Assembly (NCBI GenBank): GCA_002361355.1 | Contig: DESQ01000011.1 | Location: 1-17,361, forward strand | DNA from: Lachnospiraceae bacterium UBA3310 | GTDB lineage: Bacteria > Bacillota > Clostridia > Lachnospirales > Lachnospiraceae | Direction of reading: 5' to 3' | DNA: 17,361 nucleotides | Shown here: positions 1 through 7,800 of the stretch, piece after piece | Layout of the letters: each line of letters begins with the position of its first letter | Numbering within the stretch: position 1 is the stretch's first letter | Notes under the pieces: model-generated | Told to the model about the DNA's origin: nothing | Database searches by the model: none | What the model saw: only the letters and a program-made list of their open reading frames with translations | Program-made: the position numbers and the translations under genes

Positions 1-352
1 TCCTTGACAAAGGGTACAGTTTAAACTGCAACAGTTTGATGTGGTATATTTGTGTGGCGGGGATCCGGCTTATTTACTTCAAAGAATAAATGCCACCGGT
101 TTTCATACAACCCTGATGGCATATATTCAGGCTGACGGCGTGGTAATCGGAGTAAGTGCGGGAAGTCTTATTTTTTCTAATAATCTGTCTGGCAATTTAG
201 GGCTGATAGATACTAAGCTGGATGTTCATTGTGCCGAGGGAGAAAAAAAGGGGAAAGTGGCATATCCTTTCAAAGATAACATACAGCTCACAAATACCTG
301 TGCCCTCGCAATATGCGGCTTTCCCGATGGACTGGAGATCATCGGCTCATAA
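1..352 (+). pseudogene. Peptidase family S51 (dipeptidase E-like) fragment, cut by the window edge and apparently frameshifted
   Basis: The readable part, from about base 8 to the TAA at 350-352, encodes the C-terminal half of an S51 serine peptidase. It shows a CGGDP segment followed by YLLQ, the nucleophile-elbow motif GVSAGS with the presumed catalytic serine, and a downstream DVHC segment typical of the family. S51 enzymes such as PepE cleave Asp-X dipeptides and are cytosolic. Family members are about 200-230 residues, whereas the frame containing the motifs is closed by a TGA at bases 5-7. The only start in the open part is a GTG at 41 with no ribosome binding site, inside a conserved strand. 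The neighbouring frame (bases 3 onward) reads LDKGYSLN, which resembles the expected upstream protein. A frameshift between about bases 8 and 40 is therefore likely. Function is probably lost unless the shift is a sequencing error. Confidence 0.6.
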
Positions 353-364
353 ATTCCCTCTCAT

Positions 365-1675
365 CTATGCTTCGCCCTCGTAGTACGCCCGGAAAGCCAG
401 TTCGGTATTAACCATATCCTCCACAGCCCCAAATTCCCTGATCGAGTGCATCGCCAGAATCGGCGCACCTATATCCACGGTGGGAATCGTGGTCAGACCG
501 GAAAGCGCCGGGCCTATGGTAGAACCGCCCACAATATCATTCCGGTTTACAAATTTCTGGCAGGGGACACCGGCTCGCTCGCAGGCTTCCACAAAATAAG
601 CCGCACTCATCGCCGTCGTGGCATACCGCTGGGATGCGGAATACTTAATCACAGGCCCTCCCCCTAGGACGGGGCGTGTCTCTGTGTCATGTTTATCCCC
701 GTAATTGGGATGCACTGCATGCGCCAGATCCGCCGAAATGGAAGTGGAATTGGCGATGGCCTGAAAATATCCCTCATCCGTCAATCCCAGATTTTTACAA
801 ATCCGGTTCAAAAGTTCCCGCAAAAGCCCGGAGTTCGCCCCCTGCGCGGTGGTGCTTCCCACCTCCTCATTATCAAACGCGGCAAGCACCCGACAACCCG
901 TGCCTGTCTTGGCTTCTGTCAACGCGCAAAGTCCCGCGTAAACCATGGACAGATCGTCAATCCGTGACGCAGAGATAAACTCCTGATTTTTCCCCGTAAA
1001 AATTCCTTTCTGGTATTCATATAAAAACAACTCATAATCCACAAGCTCCGTTTTTTCTATGCCCGCTTCCTCCCGAATCAGATTCCGCAGATAATCTTCT
1101 TTGTTTATGTCCTCTTTTTTCATACAGAAAAGCGGCATCATATCGGTCTGCTTATTATAAGCGCCCTTTTCATTGACATCCCTGTGAAAATGAATGCACA
1201 GATTGGGAATCAGAAAAACCGGCTTGTCAATTTGAATTAACTTTTCCCGCAGCGCGCCATCCTCTTTCACAATCAACCGCCCCGCCATGGCCAACGGCCT
1301 GTCAAACCAGGTATTTAAAATAGCGCCGCCGTAAATCTCCACATTCACCTTGACATAACCGTCCGGTGTGACGCTGCACGCGCCCGGTTTGATTTTCAGG
1401 CATGGAGAATCTGTGTGTGCGCCTATGATACGGAATCCTTCTTTTGCAAGATCACCCTTACCGACTGCAAACGCTATCACCGCCGAATTGTTTTTGATTA
1501 CAAAATATTTCCCGCCCTTTTTTAACGACCAACTTTCCGTTTCCTTCAACTCCTGAAATCCCTGTTCCCGCAGCAACGCCGCGGCATTTTCTACCGCGTG
1601 ATAGGCCGTGGGACTTTCATTCAAATACTGTAATAAATCCGTCGCAAACTTTTCTGCTTTCTTTTCCATCTCCAT
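365..1675 (-). CDS. apeB: M18 family aminopeptidase (aspartyl aminopeptidase-like)
   Basis: Cytosolic dinuclear-zinc aminopeptidase that removes N-terminal residues, usually acidic ones in this family, from peptides. The 436-residue length fits bacterial M18 proteins (about 430-460). Visible metal-site motifs in order are AHTDSP (His about 87), SRIDD (about 237-241), FDNEEVGS (about 268-274, catalytic Glu plus ligand Glu), a SADLAHAVHPNY segment (about 314-325) and a C-terminal AMHSIREFG segment supplying the last His. I chose the ATG at 1673-1675; a TTG directly before it (1676-1678) or the ATG at 1667-1669 are alternatives, and none has a strong ribosome binding site. The start lies only a few bases after the stop of the upstream ahcY-type gene (TAA at 1680-1682), so translation is probably coupled to it. 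The gene ends 12 bases from the convergent S51 fragment, with no terminator visible. The symbol is by family resemblance; the specificity cannot be read from sequence. Confidence 0.9.
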   Translation of the reverse strand: MEMEKKAEKFATDLLQYLNESPTAYHAVENAAALLREQGFQELKETESWSLKKGGKYFVIKNNSAVIAFAVGKGDLAKEGFRIIGAHTDSPCLKIKPGACSVTPDGYVKVNVEIYGGAILNTWFDRPLAMAGRLIVKEDGALREKLIQIDKPVFLIPNLCIHFHRDVNEKGAYNKQTDMMPLFCMKKEDINKEDYLRNLIREEAGIEKTELVDYELFLYEYQKGIFTGKNQEFISASRIDDLSMVYAGLCALTEAKTGTGCRVLAAFDNEEVGSTTAQGANSGLLRELLNRICKNLGLTDEGYFQAIANSTSISADLAHAVHPNYGDKHDTETRPVLGGGPVIKYSASQRYATTAMSAAYFVEACERAGVPCQKFVNRNDIVGGSTIGPALSGLTTIPTVDIGAPILAMHSIREFGAVEDMVNTELAFRAYYEGEA

Positions 1676-1679
1676 CAAG

Positions 1680-2927
1680 TTACAGCGCGTAGCTGTTTAA
1701 ATACCTTTCCTGCTCCGGCGTCAGCACGTCGATCTGCTTGCCGAGGAATGCCAGTTTCCTCTTCGCCACATCCTTATCCACTTCCTCCGGCACATCAATC
1801 AGCTTCTCATGAAGCTCCTTGCCGTGCTCCACCAGATATTTCGCGGAGAGTGCCTGAATTGCAAAACTCATATCCATAATCTCTGCGGGGTGTCCGTCGC
1901 CGGCTGCCAGATTTACAAGGCGTCCCTCTGCAAGTACGAAAATCCACTGACCCGTAGGCAGCTTGTAGCCCATAATATTCTTTCTCTGCTCTCTGGTCTC
2001 CACCGCATTTGCCTTCAGCCATGCCATATCAATCTCGCAGTCAAAGTGTCCCGCATTACAGAGAATGGCGCCTTCTTTCATCTCCGCAAAGTCTTCCTTG
2101 TCGATCACGCCGTCGCATCCTGTCACGGTAACAAAGAAATCGCCTACCTTAGCGGCCTCCTTCATCGGCATTACATCAAATCCGTCCATAACTGCCTCGA
2201 TCGCCTTGATCGGGTCAATCTCGGTGACAATAACCCGCGCGCCAAGCCCTTTCGCTCTCATCGCCGTGCCCTTACCGCACCAGCCATAGCCCGCTACCAC
2301 CACAATCTTACCTGCTACAATCAAGTTCGTCGTTCTGTTAATGCCGTCCCAAACGGACTGGCCTGTACCGTATCTGTTATCAAAGAAATGCTTACATGCC
2401 GCATTGTTGACACGCACCATGGGGAACTTCAATTCTCCCGCCTTGTTCATCGCCTCCAGACGAATGATGCCTGTGGTGGTCTCTTCACAGCCGCCGATGA
2501 TATTCGGAATCAGGTGCTGCATCTGCGTATGCACCATTGACACCAGATCACCACCGTCGTCGATGATGATATTCGGCCCCACTTCCAACACATGGCGGAT
2601 ATGGGTCTCATATTCCTCCGGGGTCGCATCATACCATGCGTGTACTTCAAGACCTGCTTTGACAAGCGCCGCCGCCACGTCATCCTGTGTGGAGAGAGGG
2701 TTTGATCCCGTCACATACATCTCGGCGCCGCCGGCTGCCAGTACCAGGCACAGATAAGCGGTCTTTGCCTCCAGGTGAACAGACAGCGCTACCTTCTTAC
2801 CCGCGAATGGTTTCGATTCCGTAAACTCTTTCTCCAGTGTGCGGAGCAGATCACAGTTTCTTTTAACCCACTCGATCTTTCTCTCACCGGATTCGGCAAG
2901 ATTAATGTCTCTGATTTCGCTACTCAT
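1680..2927 (-). CDS. ahcY: S-adenosylhomocysteine hydrolase family protein (possibly S-inosylhomocysteine hydrolase)
   Basis: NAD-dependent hydrolase that splits a nucleosyl-homocysteine into nucleoside and homocysteine, recycling the by-product of SAM-dependent methylation. The start at 2927 is supported by AAGGAGG eight bases upstream; an in-frame extension to 2999 lacks this. The protein is 415 residues, the short Thermotoga/archaeal form. Seen motifs: SVHLEAKTA (49-57), DDGGD (123-127), EETTTG (148-153), K179 with D183-N184 in the CKHFFDN segment, a GYGWCGKG Rossmann loop (213-220) followed by TEIDP, GHFDCEID (293-300) and a GDGHP segment. At the position of human Glu59, which contacts the adenine amino group, this protein has Lys55. 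The human C-terminal KPDHYRY tail is replaced by ERYLNSYAL. Together with the nearby deaminase this suggests S-inosylhomocysteine as the true substrate; that is inference. The gene has its own TATAAT box and runs into the M18 gene. Confidence 0.95.
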   Translation of the reverse strand: MSSEIRDINLAESGERKIEWVKRNCDLLRTLEKEFTESKPFAGKKVALSVHLEAKTAYLCLVLAAGGAEMYVTGSNPLSTQDDVAAALVKAGLEVHAWYDATPEEYETHIRHVLEVGPNIIIDDGGDLVSMVHTQMQHLIPNIIGGCEETTTGIIRLEAMNKAGELKFPMVRVNNAACKHFFDNRYGTGQSVWDGINRTTNLIVAGKIVVVAGYGWCGKGTAMRAKGLGARVIVTEIDPIKAIEAVMDGFDVMPMKEAAKVGDFFVTVTGCDGVIDKEDFAEMKEGAILCNAGHFDCEIDMAWLKANAVETREQRKNIMGYKLPTGQWIFVLAEGRLVNLAAGDGHPAEIMDMSFAIQALSAKYLVEHGKELHEKLIDVPEEVDKDVAKRKLAFLGKQIDVLTPEQERYLNSYAL

Positions 2928-2967
2928 AATAGTTTCCTCCTTAAGAATATTAATCAGCCGAATTTTT

Positions 2968-3000
2968 ATTATAGTGATGGTCGTCTGTCCTATCATCACT
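2968..3000 (-). promoter_or_regulatory. Promoter region of the ahcY-type gene with a 7-14-7 inverted repeat
   Basis: A perfect -10 box TATAAT (minus strand, 2968-2973) lies about 40 bases before the start codon, giving a leader of only about 35 bases. No good -35 hexamer is found at 16-19 bp spacing. Instead, perfect 7-bp inverted arms AGTGATG (2973-2979) and CATCACT (2994-3000) frame the spacer and the -35 position, one arm touching the -10 box. This looks like a regulator site, either a repressor operator or an activator site compensating for the missing -35 box. It could also form a weak hairpin at the end of the upstream EAL-HDOD transcript, but no U-tract follows. Confidence 0.45.
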
Positions 3001-3027
3001 TTTTATTTTTATAAGACCTGCCTTCAT

Positions 3028-4260
3028 TTATACGCTGGTCTCAAAAAACATCTCCTTGTACCAGCAAACTGTCTCTGTATAGGCCTGATAAATCGTATCG
3101 GTATCCACGTTAAGCACGATAAGCTGTCTGCTGACTTCCTGCCAGTCCGCCGCTTCATAACTTACCACAAAGGAATAAATACCCGCCAAATCTCCCGTCC
3201 TGCGCACCAGCGCATCCTCAATCTCCTTGGAAACGGTAACTTTCTTGAGCGCCTCCTCCATGGACATATTCAGAATAATATCCAGAATGGAAAACAATCC
3301 CATCAAAAATACTTCCGCGGACTTCATCCCAAGGCCGAATACCGGCGCCAGACACTCCATAAATTTTGCCCGGAGCATGGATGTCCTGGCAACTTCATTA
3401 GGTCTGTCCGCACACAGTTCTTTTGTGATCACGGTGTTAATCCATTTCTTTAACTCACGCTGTCCCAAAATTGCCGCCGCGTGACGGATGGACGTTACCT
3501 GGGAATTGATGGCAATATGGTTCACCATTTTTAACAACTCCACCACCAGCGCGGTGTCACGCCCGATGACATCCGCCGCCTCCGTCAGTTCAAAGTCCAC
3601 ATCGTTGACAATATTCATCAGTTCCAGATAGTTAATCTTTAACGGGGAAACCTCCGTCTCGCCCTTGGTAATCGGAATACGGTAGAATTTACCCTCAAAT
3701 AAATGGAAATCGCTGTCGTCCTTTAAGCTGTCGAAAATATCCTGATTGTCAATATTCCCCACGCAGATCTTAATCTGCGGGTACTGCCGTCTGAAATAGA
3801 TCTTTACCTTGGAGAGATCCACCTCTTTCTGATCCAAAATAACGTAATCCATCAATCGCAACAGTTCTTTGTTTTCCTCGTAGCGCTTTACGGGCAGCTT
3901 CGACATCGCCAGCTTATAGCCCTCTTCTCTCAACTGCTTAAAGCGGTTTCTGTACGCGTCGTTGTTCTCCACTTCACCGTCAAACACCAGCACTACCCTG
4001 CCGCGAAATTCATCGCACTTCGATTCGAGATCGGAAAATACCGCAATATGGGTCACCGGAATCAACACATCCGTTCCGGGTGAAAGCGTATCAAGCCCAA
4101 TATTGTGTACAATCTCCAAACCCTCAATCTCCGCCAGTCCGTTCGGGCTGCTCGTTCCGAAAATCGGCGGATTCAAAAGACTGTTCTCTCTCTGCGAGGC
4201 CAATGCATAAGCCGAAACCTTCATATCCTTGTCAAAATACGGTATCAATGTTGCCAGCAT
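3028..4260 (-). CDS. EAL-HDOD (YuxH-like) signalling protein with degenerate EAL domain
   Basis: Two-domain cytosolic protein of 410 residues: an EAL-like domain (about 1-200) followed by an HDOD domain (about 205-400). The layout matches YuxH-type proteins. The ends of the EAL fold are recognisable: AYALASQR (17-24) at the place of the usual YELLFR, GYKLAM (114-119) at the place of GYxIALDDF, and FEGKFYRIPI (188-197) at the place of the FQGFFFSKP segment. The catalytic Glu of the first motif, the DDF acids and the Lys of the KxD motif are absent, so cyclic-di-GMP hydrolysis is very unlikely; binding or a purely regulatory role is possible. The start at 4260 is chosen because GGGGGAGGG lies just upstream; a TTG at 4276-4278 would place that site inside the gene. 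It lies between the deaminase and the hydrolase genes on the same strand; no functional link is obvious. Confidence 0.85.
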   Translation of the reverse strand: MLATLIPYFDKDMKVSAYALASQRENSLLNPPIFGTSSPNGLAEIEGLEIVHNIGLDTLSPGTDVLIPVTHIAVFSDLESKCDEFRGRVVLVFDGEVENNDAYRNRFKQLREEGYKLAMSKLPVKRYEENKELLRLMDYVILDQKEVDLSKVKIYFRRQYPQIKICVGNIDNQDIFDSLKDDSDFHLFEGKFYRIPITKGETEVSPLKINYLELMNIVNDVDFELTEAADVIGRDTALVVELLKMVNHIAINSQVTSIRHAAAILGQRELKKWINTVITKELCADRPNEVARTSMLRAKFMECLAPVFGLGMKSAEVFLMGLFSILDIILNMSMEEALKKVTVSKEIEDALVRRTGDLAGIYSFVVSYEAADWQEVSRQLIVLNVDTDTIYQAYTETVCWYKEMFFETSV

Positions 4261-4296
4261 TTCCGTTCCCTCCCCCAATGTGTAAAATATACAATA

Positions 4297-4302
4297 ATTA
4301 TA
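4297..4302 (-). promoter_or_regulatory. Possible -10 box for the EAL-HDOD gene
   Basis: A TATAAT on the minus strand lies in the 71-base AT-rich gap between the amidohydrolase stop and the EAL-HDOD start, 36 bases before that start codon. No convincing -35 hexamer occurs at standard spacing; a TTGATA overlaps the end of the amidohydrolase gene but is too far upstream. No terminator hairpin is visible in the gap, so read-through from the upstream operon is likely as well. Confidence 0.3.
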
Positions 4303-4331
4303 ACAAATAATTTACTATTTTTCCATAATTA

Positions 4332-5633
4332 TCAATAAGTTTTCTTATCAAGCCCCATCCTGACAATAATATCCTGGATTTTTCCATAGACCAGTTTCTC
4401 ATCCATCGTCAGTATTTTGCGTCCCTCCATCGTAACCTGCCCGTTGATTATGACAGTATCAACCTCCGATCCGTTGGCGGAATAAGACAATCCTGCCAGC
4501 AGATTGTTTCTGGGTGTAAGGGACGGTGTATTCAGATCGAGAATCGCCAGATCTGCCTTCTTTCCCACCTCGATAGAACCAATCTCCCTCTCCAGACCCA
4601 GCGCTTTTGCACCGTTGATGGTCGCAATCCGAAACCCTTCCTTCGCGCTGACACACTGAGGTGTCCTGCCCGTTCCCTTGTGAATCAATGTGAGCAGACT
4701 CAGTTCATGGAACATATTCAGGCAGTTATTGCTGGCTGCGCCGTCCGTACCAAGACATACGTTCACGCCCGCATCCAGCATTTTTGCAATGGGTGCAAAC
4801 CCGTTCCCCAGCTTCATGTTACTGGCGGGATTCGTCACAACACTGACATTTTTCCGTTTCAAAATATCAATATCTTCATCGGTAACCTGTACGCAGTGCG
4901 CCGCAATGGCAGGCACATCGAAAATACCGCATTTCTCCGCAAGCGCAATCGGTGTGCAACCATACTTCTCCTGAATCTGGCCAATCTCGCTCTCGCTCTC
5001 CGACAAGTGGATGTGGATGCCCATATTTTCTTTCTTGGCTTCCGCCGCGACGATCTTTAAAAAGGCGTCGTCGCAGGTGTAAGGCGCATGGGGTCCCAGT
5101 TTGAAAGTAAGCCTGTCGCAATCTGCCGCCGCGTCCCGCTCCTCATAGGCCTGCCGCAGACGCATCTGCCCTGCCTCATCGTTACCGCTTCCCACAAGGC
5201 CGCGGCAGATCACGGCGCGCATACCGGATTCTTTCACCGCGCGGGTGGTCTGATGAATATTCATCTGCATATCGTTAAAGCAGGTTGTTCCGCTCTTCAT
5301 CATCTCGATGATCGCCAGATTCGCACCCCAATAAGTGTCCTCATCCGTCATCTGCTGCTCGATCGGATCAATGGTGCCGAACAGCCAGTCCATAAAGGAA
5401 AGGTCGTCCGCCACATTTCTCATAAACGACATGTAGGAGTGGGTGTGGCAGTTGATTAACCCCGGAATCACCAGCTTATCTTTGCCGTCTATCTCCTTGT
5501 CTGCGGTAAATCCTGCCGGCTTTTCCCCAATTCCCGTTATCCTGTCACCTTCCACATAAATCGATGTCTCCTGAATGATATCCTCTGCCCCTGCCGGCAA
5601 TACCGCCAGCACATTTCTAATTACAATTCCCAT
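4332..5633 (-). CDS. mtaD: Amidohydrolase of the 5'-methylthioadenosine/S-adenosylhomocysteine deaminase family
   Basis: Cytosolic metal-dependent deaminase of the TrzN/AtzA-type amidohydrolase group. Characterised relatives convert S-adenosylhomocysteine to S-inosylhomocysteine and methylthioadenosine to methylthioinosine. The 433-residue protein carries the full active site: HTH (His63, His65), GPHAPYT (His182), HIHLSESESE (His209, Glu212), AAHC (His246) and LGTDGAASNN (Asp297), the last being characteristic of this subgroup. The N-terminal beta segment with VIPGLINCHTH is normal. The start at 5633 follows GGGAGAGGA at good spacing; an in-frame TTG further upstream is not preferred. It begins 30 bases after the D-2-hydroxyacid dehydrogenase stop, so the two are probably one transcript. 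With the ahcY-type gene two places downstream it could form a two-step SAH recycling route. Related cytosine or guanine deaminases are alternatives, but the motif set favours the SAH/MTA group. Confidence 0.85.
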   Translation of the reverse strand: MGIVIRNVLAVLPAGAEDIIQETSIYVEGDRITGIGEKPAGFTADKEIDGKDKLVIPGLINCHTHSYMSFMRNVADDLSFMDWLFGTIDPIEQQMTDEDTYWGANLAIIEMMKSGTTCFNDMQMNIHQTTRAVKESGMRAVICRGLVGSGNDEAGQMRLRQAYEERDAAADCDRLTFKLGPHAPYTCDDAFLKIVAAEAKKENMGIHIHLSESESEIGQIQEKYGCTPIALAEKCGIFDVPAIAAHCVQVTDEDIDILKRKNVSVVTNPASNMKLGNGFAPIAKMLDAGVNVCLGTDGAASNNCLNMFHELSLLTLIHKGTGRTPQCVSAKEGFRIATINGAKALGLEREIGSIEVGKKADLAILDLNTPSLTPRNNLLAGLSYSANGSEVDTVIINGQVTMEGRKILTMDEKLVYGKIQDIIVRMGLDKKTY

Positions 5634-5663
5634 AAAAGTCCTCTCCCTTTTCTTTTTTCTCAA

Positions 5664-6620
5664 TCAATTGACCCTATTTCTCTCTTCCCCGTCCAGAAAA
5701 GCCTGTATATTTTTCATCACCTCATCCACAAGGCGCGTTCTTGCCTCCCTGCTCGCCCAGGCCATATGAGGCGTGATAATTAACTTCGTGCTGTCCTTGA
5801 TTTTCCCCAGCGGATTATCCTTACTGATAGGCTCTTTCTCCAACACGTCGAGTCCTGCCGCCGCGATCTGTCCTTTTGTCAGCGCGTCATAGAGAGCCTG
5901 GGTATCCACCACCGGCCCTCTCGCCACATTGACAAGAATCGCCGATTTCTTCATCCTGGCAAAAGCCTCTTTATTGATAAGCCCCCTCGTCCTGTCGCTC
6001 AACGGACAGTGCAGGGACAAAATATCCGACTGTGCCAGAAGCCTGTCAAACTCTACCCTCTCATACTCCGTGCAGCTACTCTTGCCGGATGCGGAATAAA
6101 AAATCACCTTACAGCCCAGCGCCTGCGCAACCCGCGCCACGCCACGGCCAATATTTCCCATTCCGACAATACCCCATGTCTTTCCCGCAAGCTCGCCAAA
6201 AGCTCTGTCAAAATTAGAAAACCGATCCTGGCTCGCGTAAGTACCCGACTTCACATAATCATCATAAAAAGCCAGCTTCTCCTCAAGCGCCAGCGCCAAA
6301 AGAAGCGTATGCTGCACTACCGCCGCCGTGCTGTAATTTACCACGTTTGCCACTTTGATTCCACGGCTTCTGCAATACGCAAGATCCACACTGTCAAAGC
6401 CGGTTGCAAACAGGCAGATCAGCTTCACATTCGGCGCATCTTTAAGCGTTGCCTCATTCATCGGCGCCTTATTCGCAATGACGATATCCGCGTCTTTTAC
6501 CCGCTCCGCCGTGTTTTCCGCCACCGTGTTAGGGTAATAATCCACTTCTCCATATCGTTCAAAACAGCTCACATCAACGTCCGTTCCCACGCTGTTGCGC
6601 TCCAAAACCACAAGTTTCAT
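5664..6620 (-). CDS. D-2-hydroxyacid dehydrogenase (NAD-dependent)
   Basis: Oxidoreductase interconverting a 2-oxoacid and a D-2-hydroxyacid with NAD(P)H; the family includes D-glycerate, D-lactate and phosphoglycerate dehydrogenases. The 318-residue length is standard. The NAD-binding loop GMGNIG is at 153-158, and the catalytic triad is complete: Arg234 in NVARGPVVD, Glu263 in LDVLEKEP, and His285 in TPHMAWAS. There is no ACT or other regulatory extension, arguing against a biosynthetic SerA role. The start is preceded by GGAGGT and by a good promoter at 6656-6684. It is the first gene of a likely transcript continuing into the SAH/MTA deaminase 30 bases later. The substrate cannot be read from sequence; a glycerate/hydroxypyruvate or a methylthio-oxobutyrate type substrate are guesses from family and context only. 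Confidence 0.92.
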   Translation of the reverse strand: MKLVVLERNSVGTDVDVSCFERYGEVDYYPNTVAENTAERVKDADIVIANKAPMNEATLKDAPNVKLICLFATGFDSVDLAYCRSRGIKVANVVNYSTAAVVQHTLLLALALEEKLAFYDDYVKSGTYASQDRFSNFDRAFGELAGKTWGIVGMGNIGRGVARVAQALGCKVIFYSASGKSSCTEYERVEFDRLLAQSDILSLHCPLSDRTRGLINKEAFARMKKSAILVNVARGPVVDTQALYDALTKGQIAAAGLDVLEKEPISKDNPLGKIKDSTKLIITPHMAWASREARTRLVDEVMKNIQAFLDGEERNRVN

Positions 6621-6655
6621 AGCTACCTCCAGATATTTGCCAATTCTTTCTTTTC

Positions 6656-6684
6656 ACTATAACACAGTGCCCATGGAGATTCAA
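6656..6684 (-). promoter_or_regulatory. Sigma-A promoter of the dehydrogenase-deaminase transcript
   Basis: On the minus strand, TTGAAT (6679-6684), a 17-bp spacer and TATAGT (6656-6661) form a near-consensus promoter just after the LacI-type gene's stop. The predicted transcription start is near 6649, giving a leader of about 29 bases with a GGAGGT ribosome binding site. This indicates that the downstream genes can be expressed independently of the regulator gene. Confidence 0.7.
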
Positions 6685-6690
6685 TTTAAA

Positions 6691-7761
6691 TCAGGATCCG
6701 ACGGCCTCATCCCCCGTCTCCGTCGTCTCCCGTCTGATCAGAATAGGGGCAAATACTCTGTGAACCGGCTCCTGCAAAAGAACAGGCCTTCGTTTCTTAC
6801 GCTCATCCATCTGTTCCACCAGCATACTTACAGCTTCATAGGCCATTTTCTCAATCTGCTGTCCCACCGTGCTGATGGGAATGACCGCTTCTCTGGAAAT
6901 GGGGGAATCATCAAAACCCACAATCCGGTAATCACCGGGCAGAGAACCGTACTTGCGGATCAACAGATTTAAAAAGATGTTGGCGCGGGTATCACCGGAG
7001 ACAAATATCCCCTTTCTCATGCCGGCGTAGGCAGTTTCCAACTCCTGAAACACCTCGTTTAAACTTCCCTGCATCGCCTCAAAGGTATTGTCCGGCGAGA
7101 CGTAAATCAGGCGGTGGTTCCATTCCTTCTCCTCGCAGATATCCAAAAATCCCCGGATACGGCCATAAGCGGGACGCTCCGGCGTCGTATCTGTGGTATT
7201 GATGTGTATGAGAATATCACAGTTATGGTGAGCCAACAGACTGGCCGCCTGTACGCCACCCATGTAATTATCCGTGTTGACGCTGGATACATACCGATCC
7301 TCCCTCTCGATCGTCACAACAGGAATCGGCAGCTTGGCAAGCTCCACCGAGGGCAGGGTAAAACTCATCACAATCAGCCCCTCAATGTTATAGGCCAGAA
7401 GTTCCTGAATATACTGCCGCTCCGTTTCCTCCTGCTCATTCCCCACAAAAACGAGGAATTTGTAGCCAAAGCGCCCATAGGTCTGTAAAATCCGGTTCAT
7501 CATCTCGGAGTAATAATGGTTTTGCAGATTTGGGACAATGACGCCGATAAATTCCGTCTTCCCGTTGGCAAGAATCCGCGCCACCTTGTTTTCCTTATAA
7601 TCCAGGTCAACAAGGGCGTTTGAAATGATTTCCTGATTGTTTAATGTGAGCGAGTCCGGGGAATTAAAATAACGGGAAATGGTTGTTTTAGAAAAGCCTG
7701 TATACCTGGCAATGTCGTCAAAAGTTACTTTCTTCTTTTTATTATTGTTTGCAGAACCCAT
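6691..7761 (-). CDS. LacI/GalR family transcriptional regulator of the divergent sucrose/fructoside operon
   Basis: DNA-binding repressor of 356 residues. The N-terminal helix-turn-helix spans about 12-32 (VTFDDIARYTGFSKTTISRY), followed by the hinge-helix KVARILANGKT (59-69) and a periplasmic-binding-protein-like effector domain starting at FIGVIVPNLQNHYY. The start at 7761 is chosen because AGGAAG lies about nine bases upstream and the protein then begins shortly before the HTH; an in-frame extension to 7833 would pass through the promoter. It is transcribed divergently from the ABC transporter/GH32/GH13 operon, and three operator-like repeats lie in the 163-base gap, so it very likely controls that operon and may limit its own expression. 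The inducer is presumably sucrose, fructose or a fructoside; that is inference from context. Confidence 0.92.
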   Translation of the reverse strand: MGSANNNKKKKVTFDDIARYTGFSKTTISRYFNSPDSLTLNNQEIISNALVDLDYKENKVARILANGKTEFIGVIVPNLQNHYYSEMMNRILQTYGRFGYKFLVFVGNEQEETERQYIQELLAYNIEGLIVMSFTLPSVELAKLPIPVVTIEREDRYVSSVNTDNYMGGVQAASLLAHHNCDILIHINTTDTTPERPAYGRIRGFLDICEEKEWNHRLIYVSPDNTFEAMQGSLNEVFQELETAYAGMRKGIFVSGDTRANIFLNLLIRKYGSLPGDYRIVGFDDSPISREAVIPISTVGQQIEKMAYEAVSMLVEQMDERKKRRPVLLQEPVHRVFAPILIRRETTETGDEAVGS

Positions 7762-7800
7762 AATTATTTCTTCCTGTGCTTTCTGTTTCCGGTTAATCTT

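Noticed and set aside
1809..2540. 243-codon plus-strand open frame
   Set aside because: It lies entirely antisense to the well-supported ahcY-type gene and its translation shows no recognisable domain; it is a shadow frame.
2973..3000. Rho-independent terminator after the EAL-HDOD gene
   Set aside because: The 7-bp stem has a 14-base loop and is not followed by a U-tract; it overlaps a good -10 box instead.
2928..3027. SAH or SAM riboswitch before the ahcY-type gene
   Set aside because: The TATAAT box leaves a leader of only about 35 bases, too short for either aptamer, and no matching conserved stems were seen.
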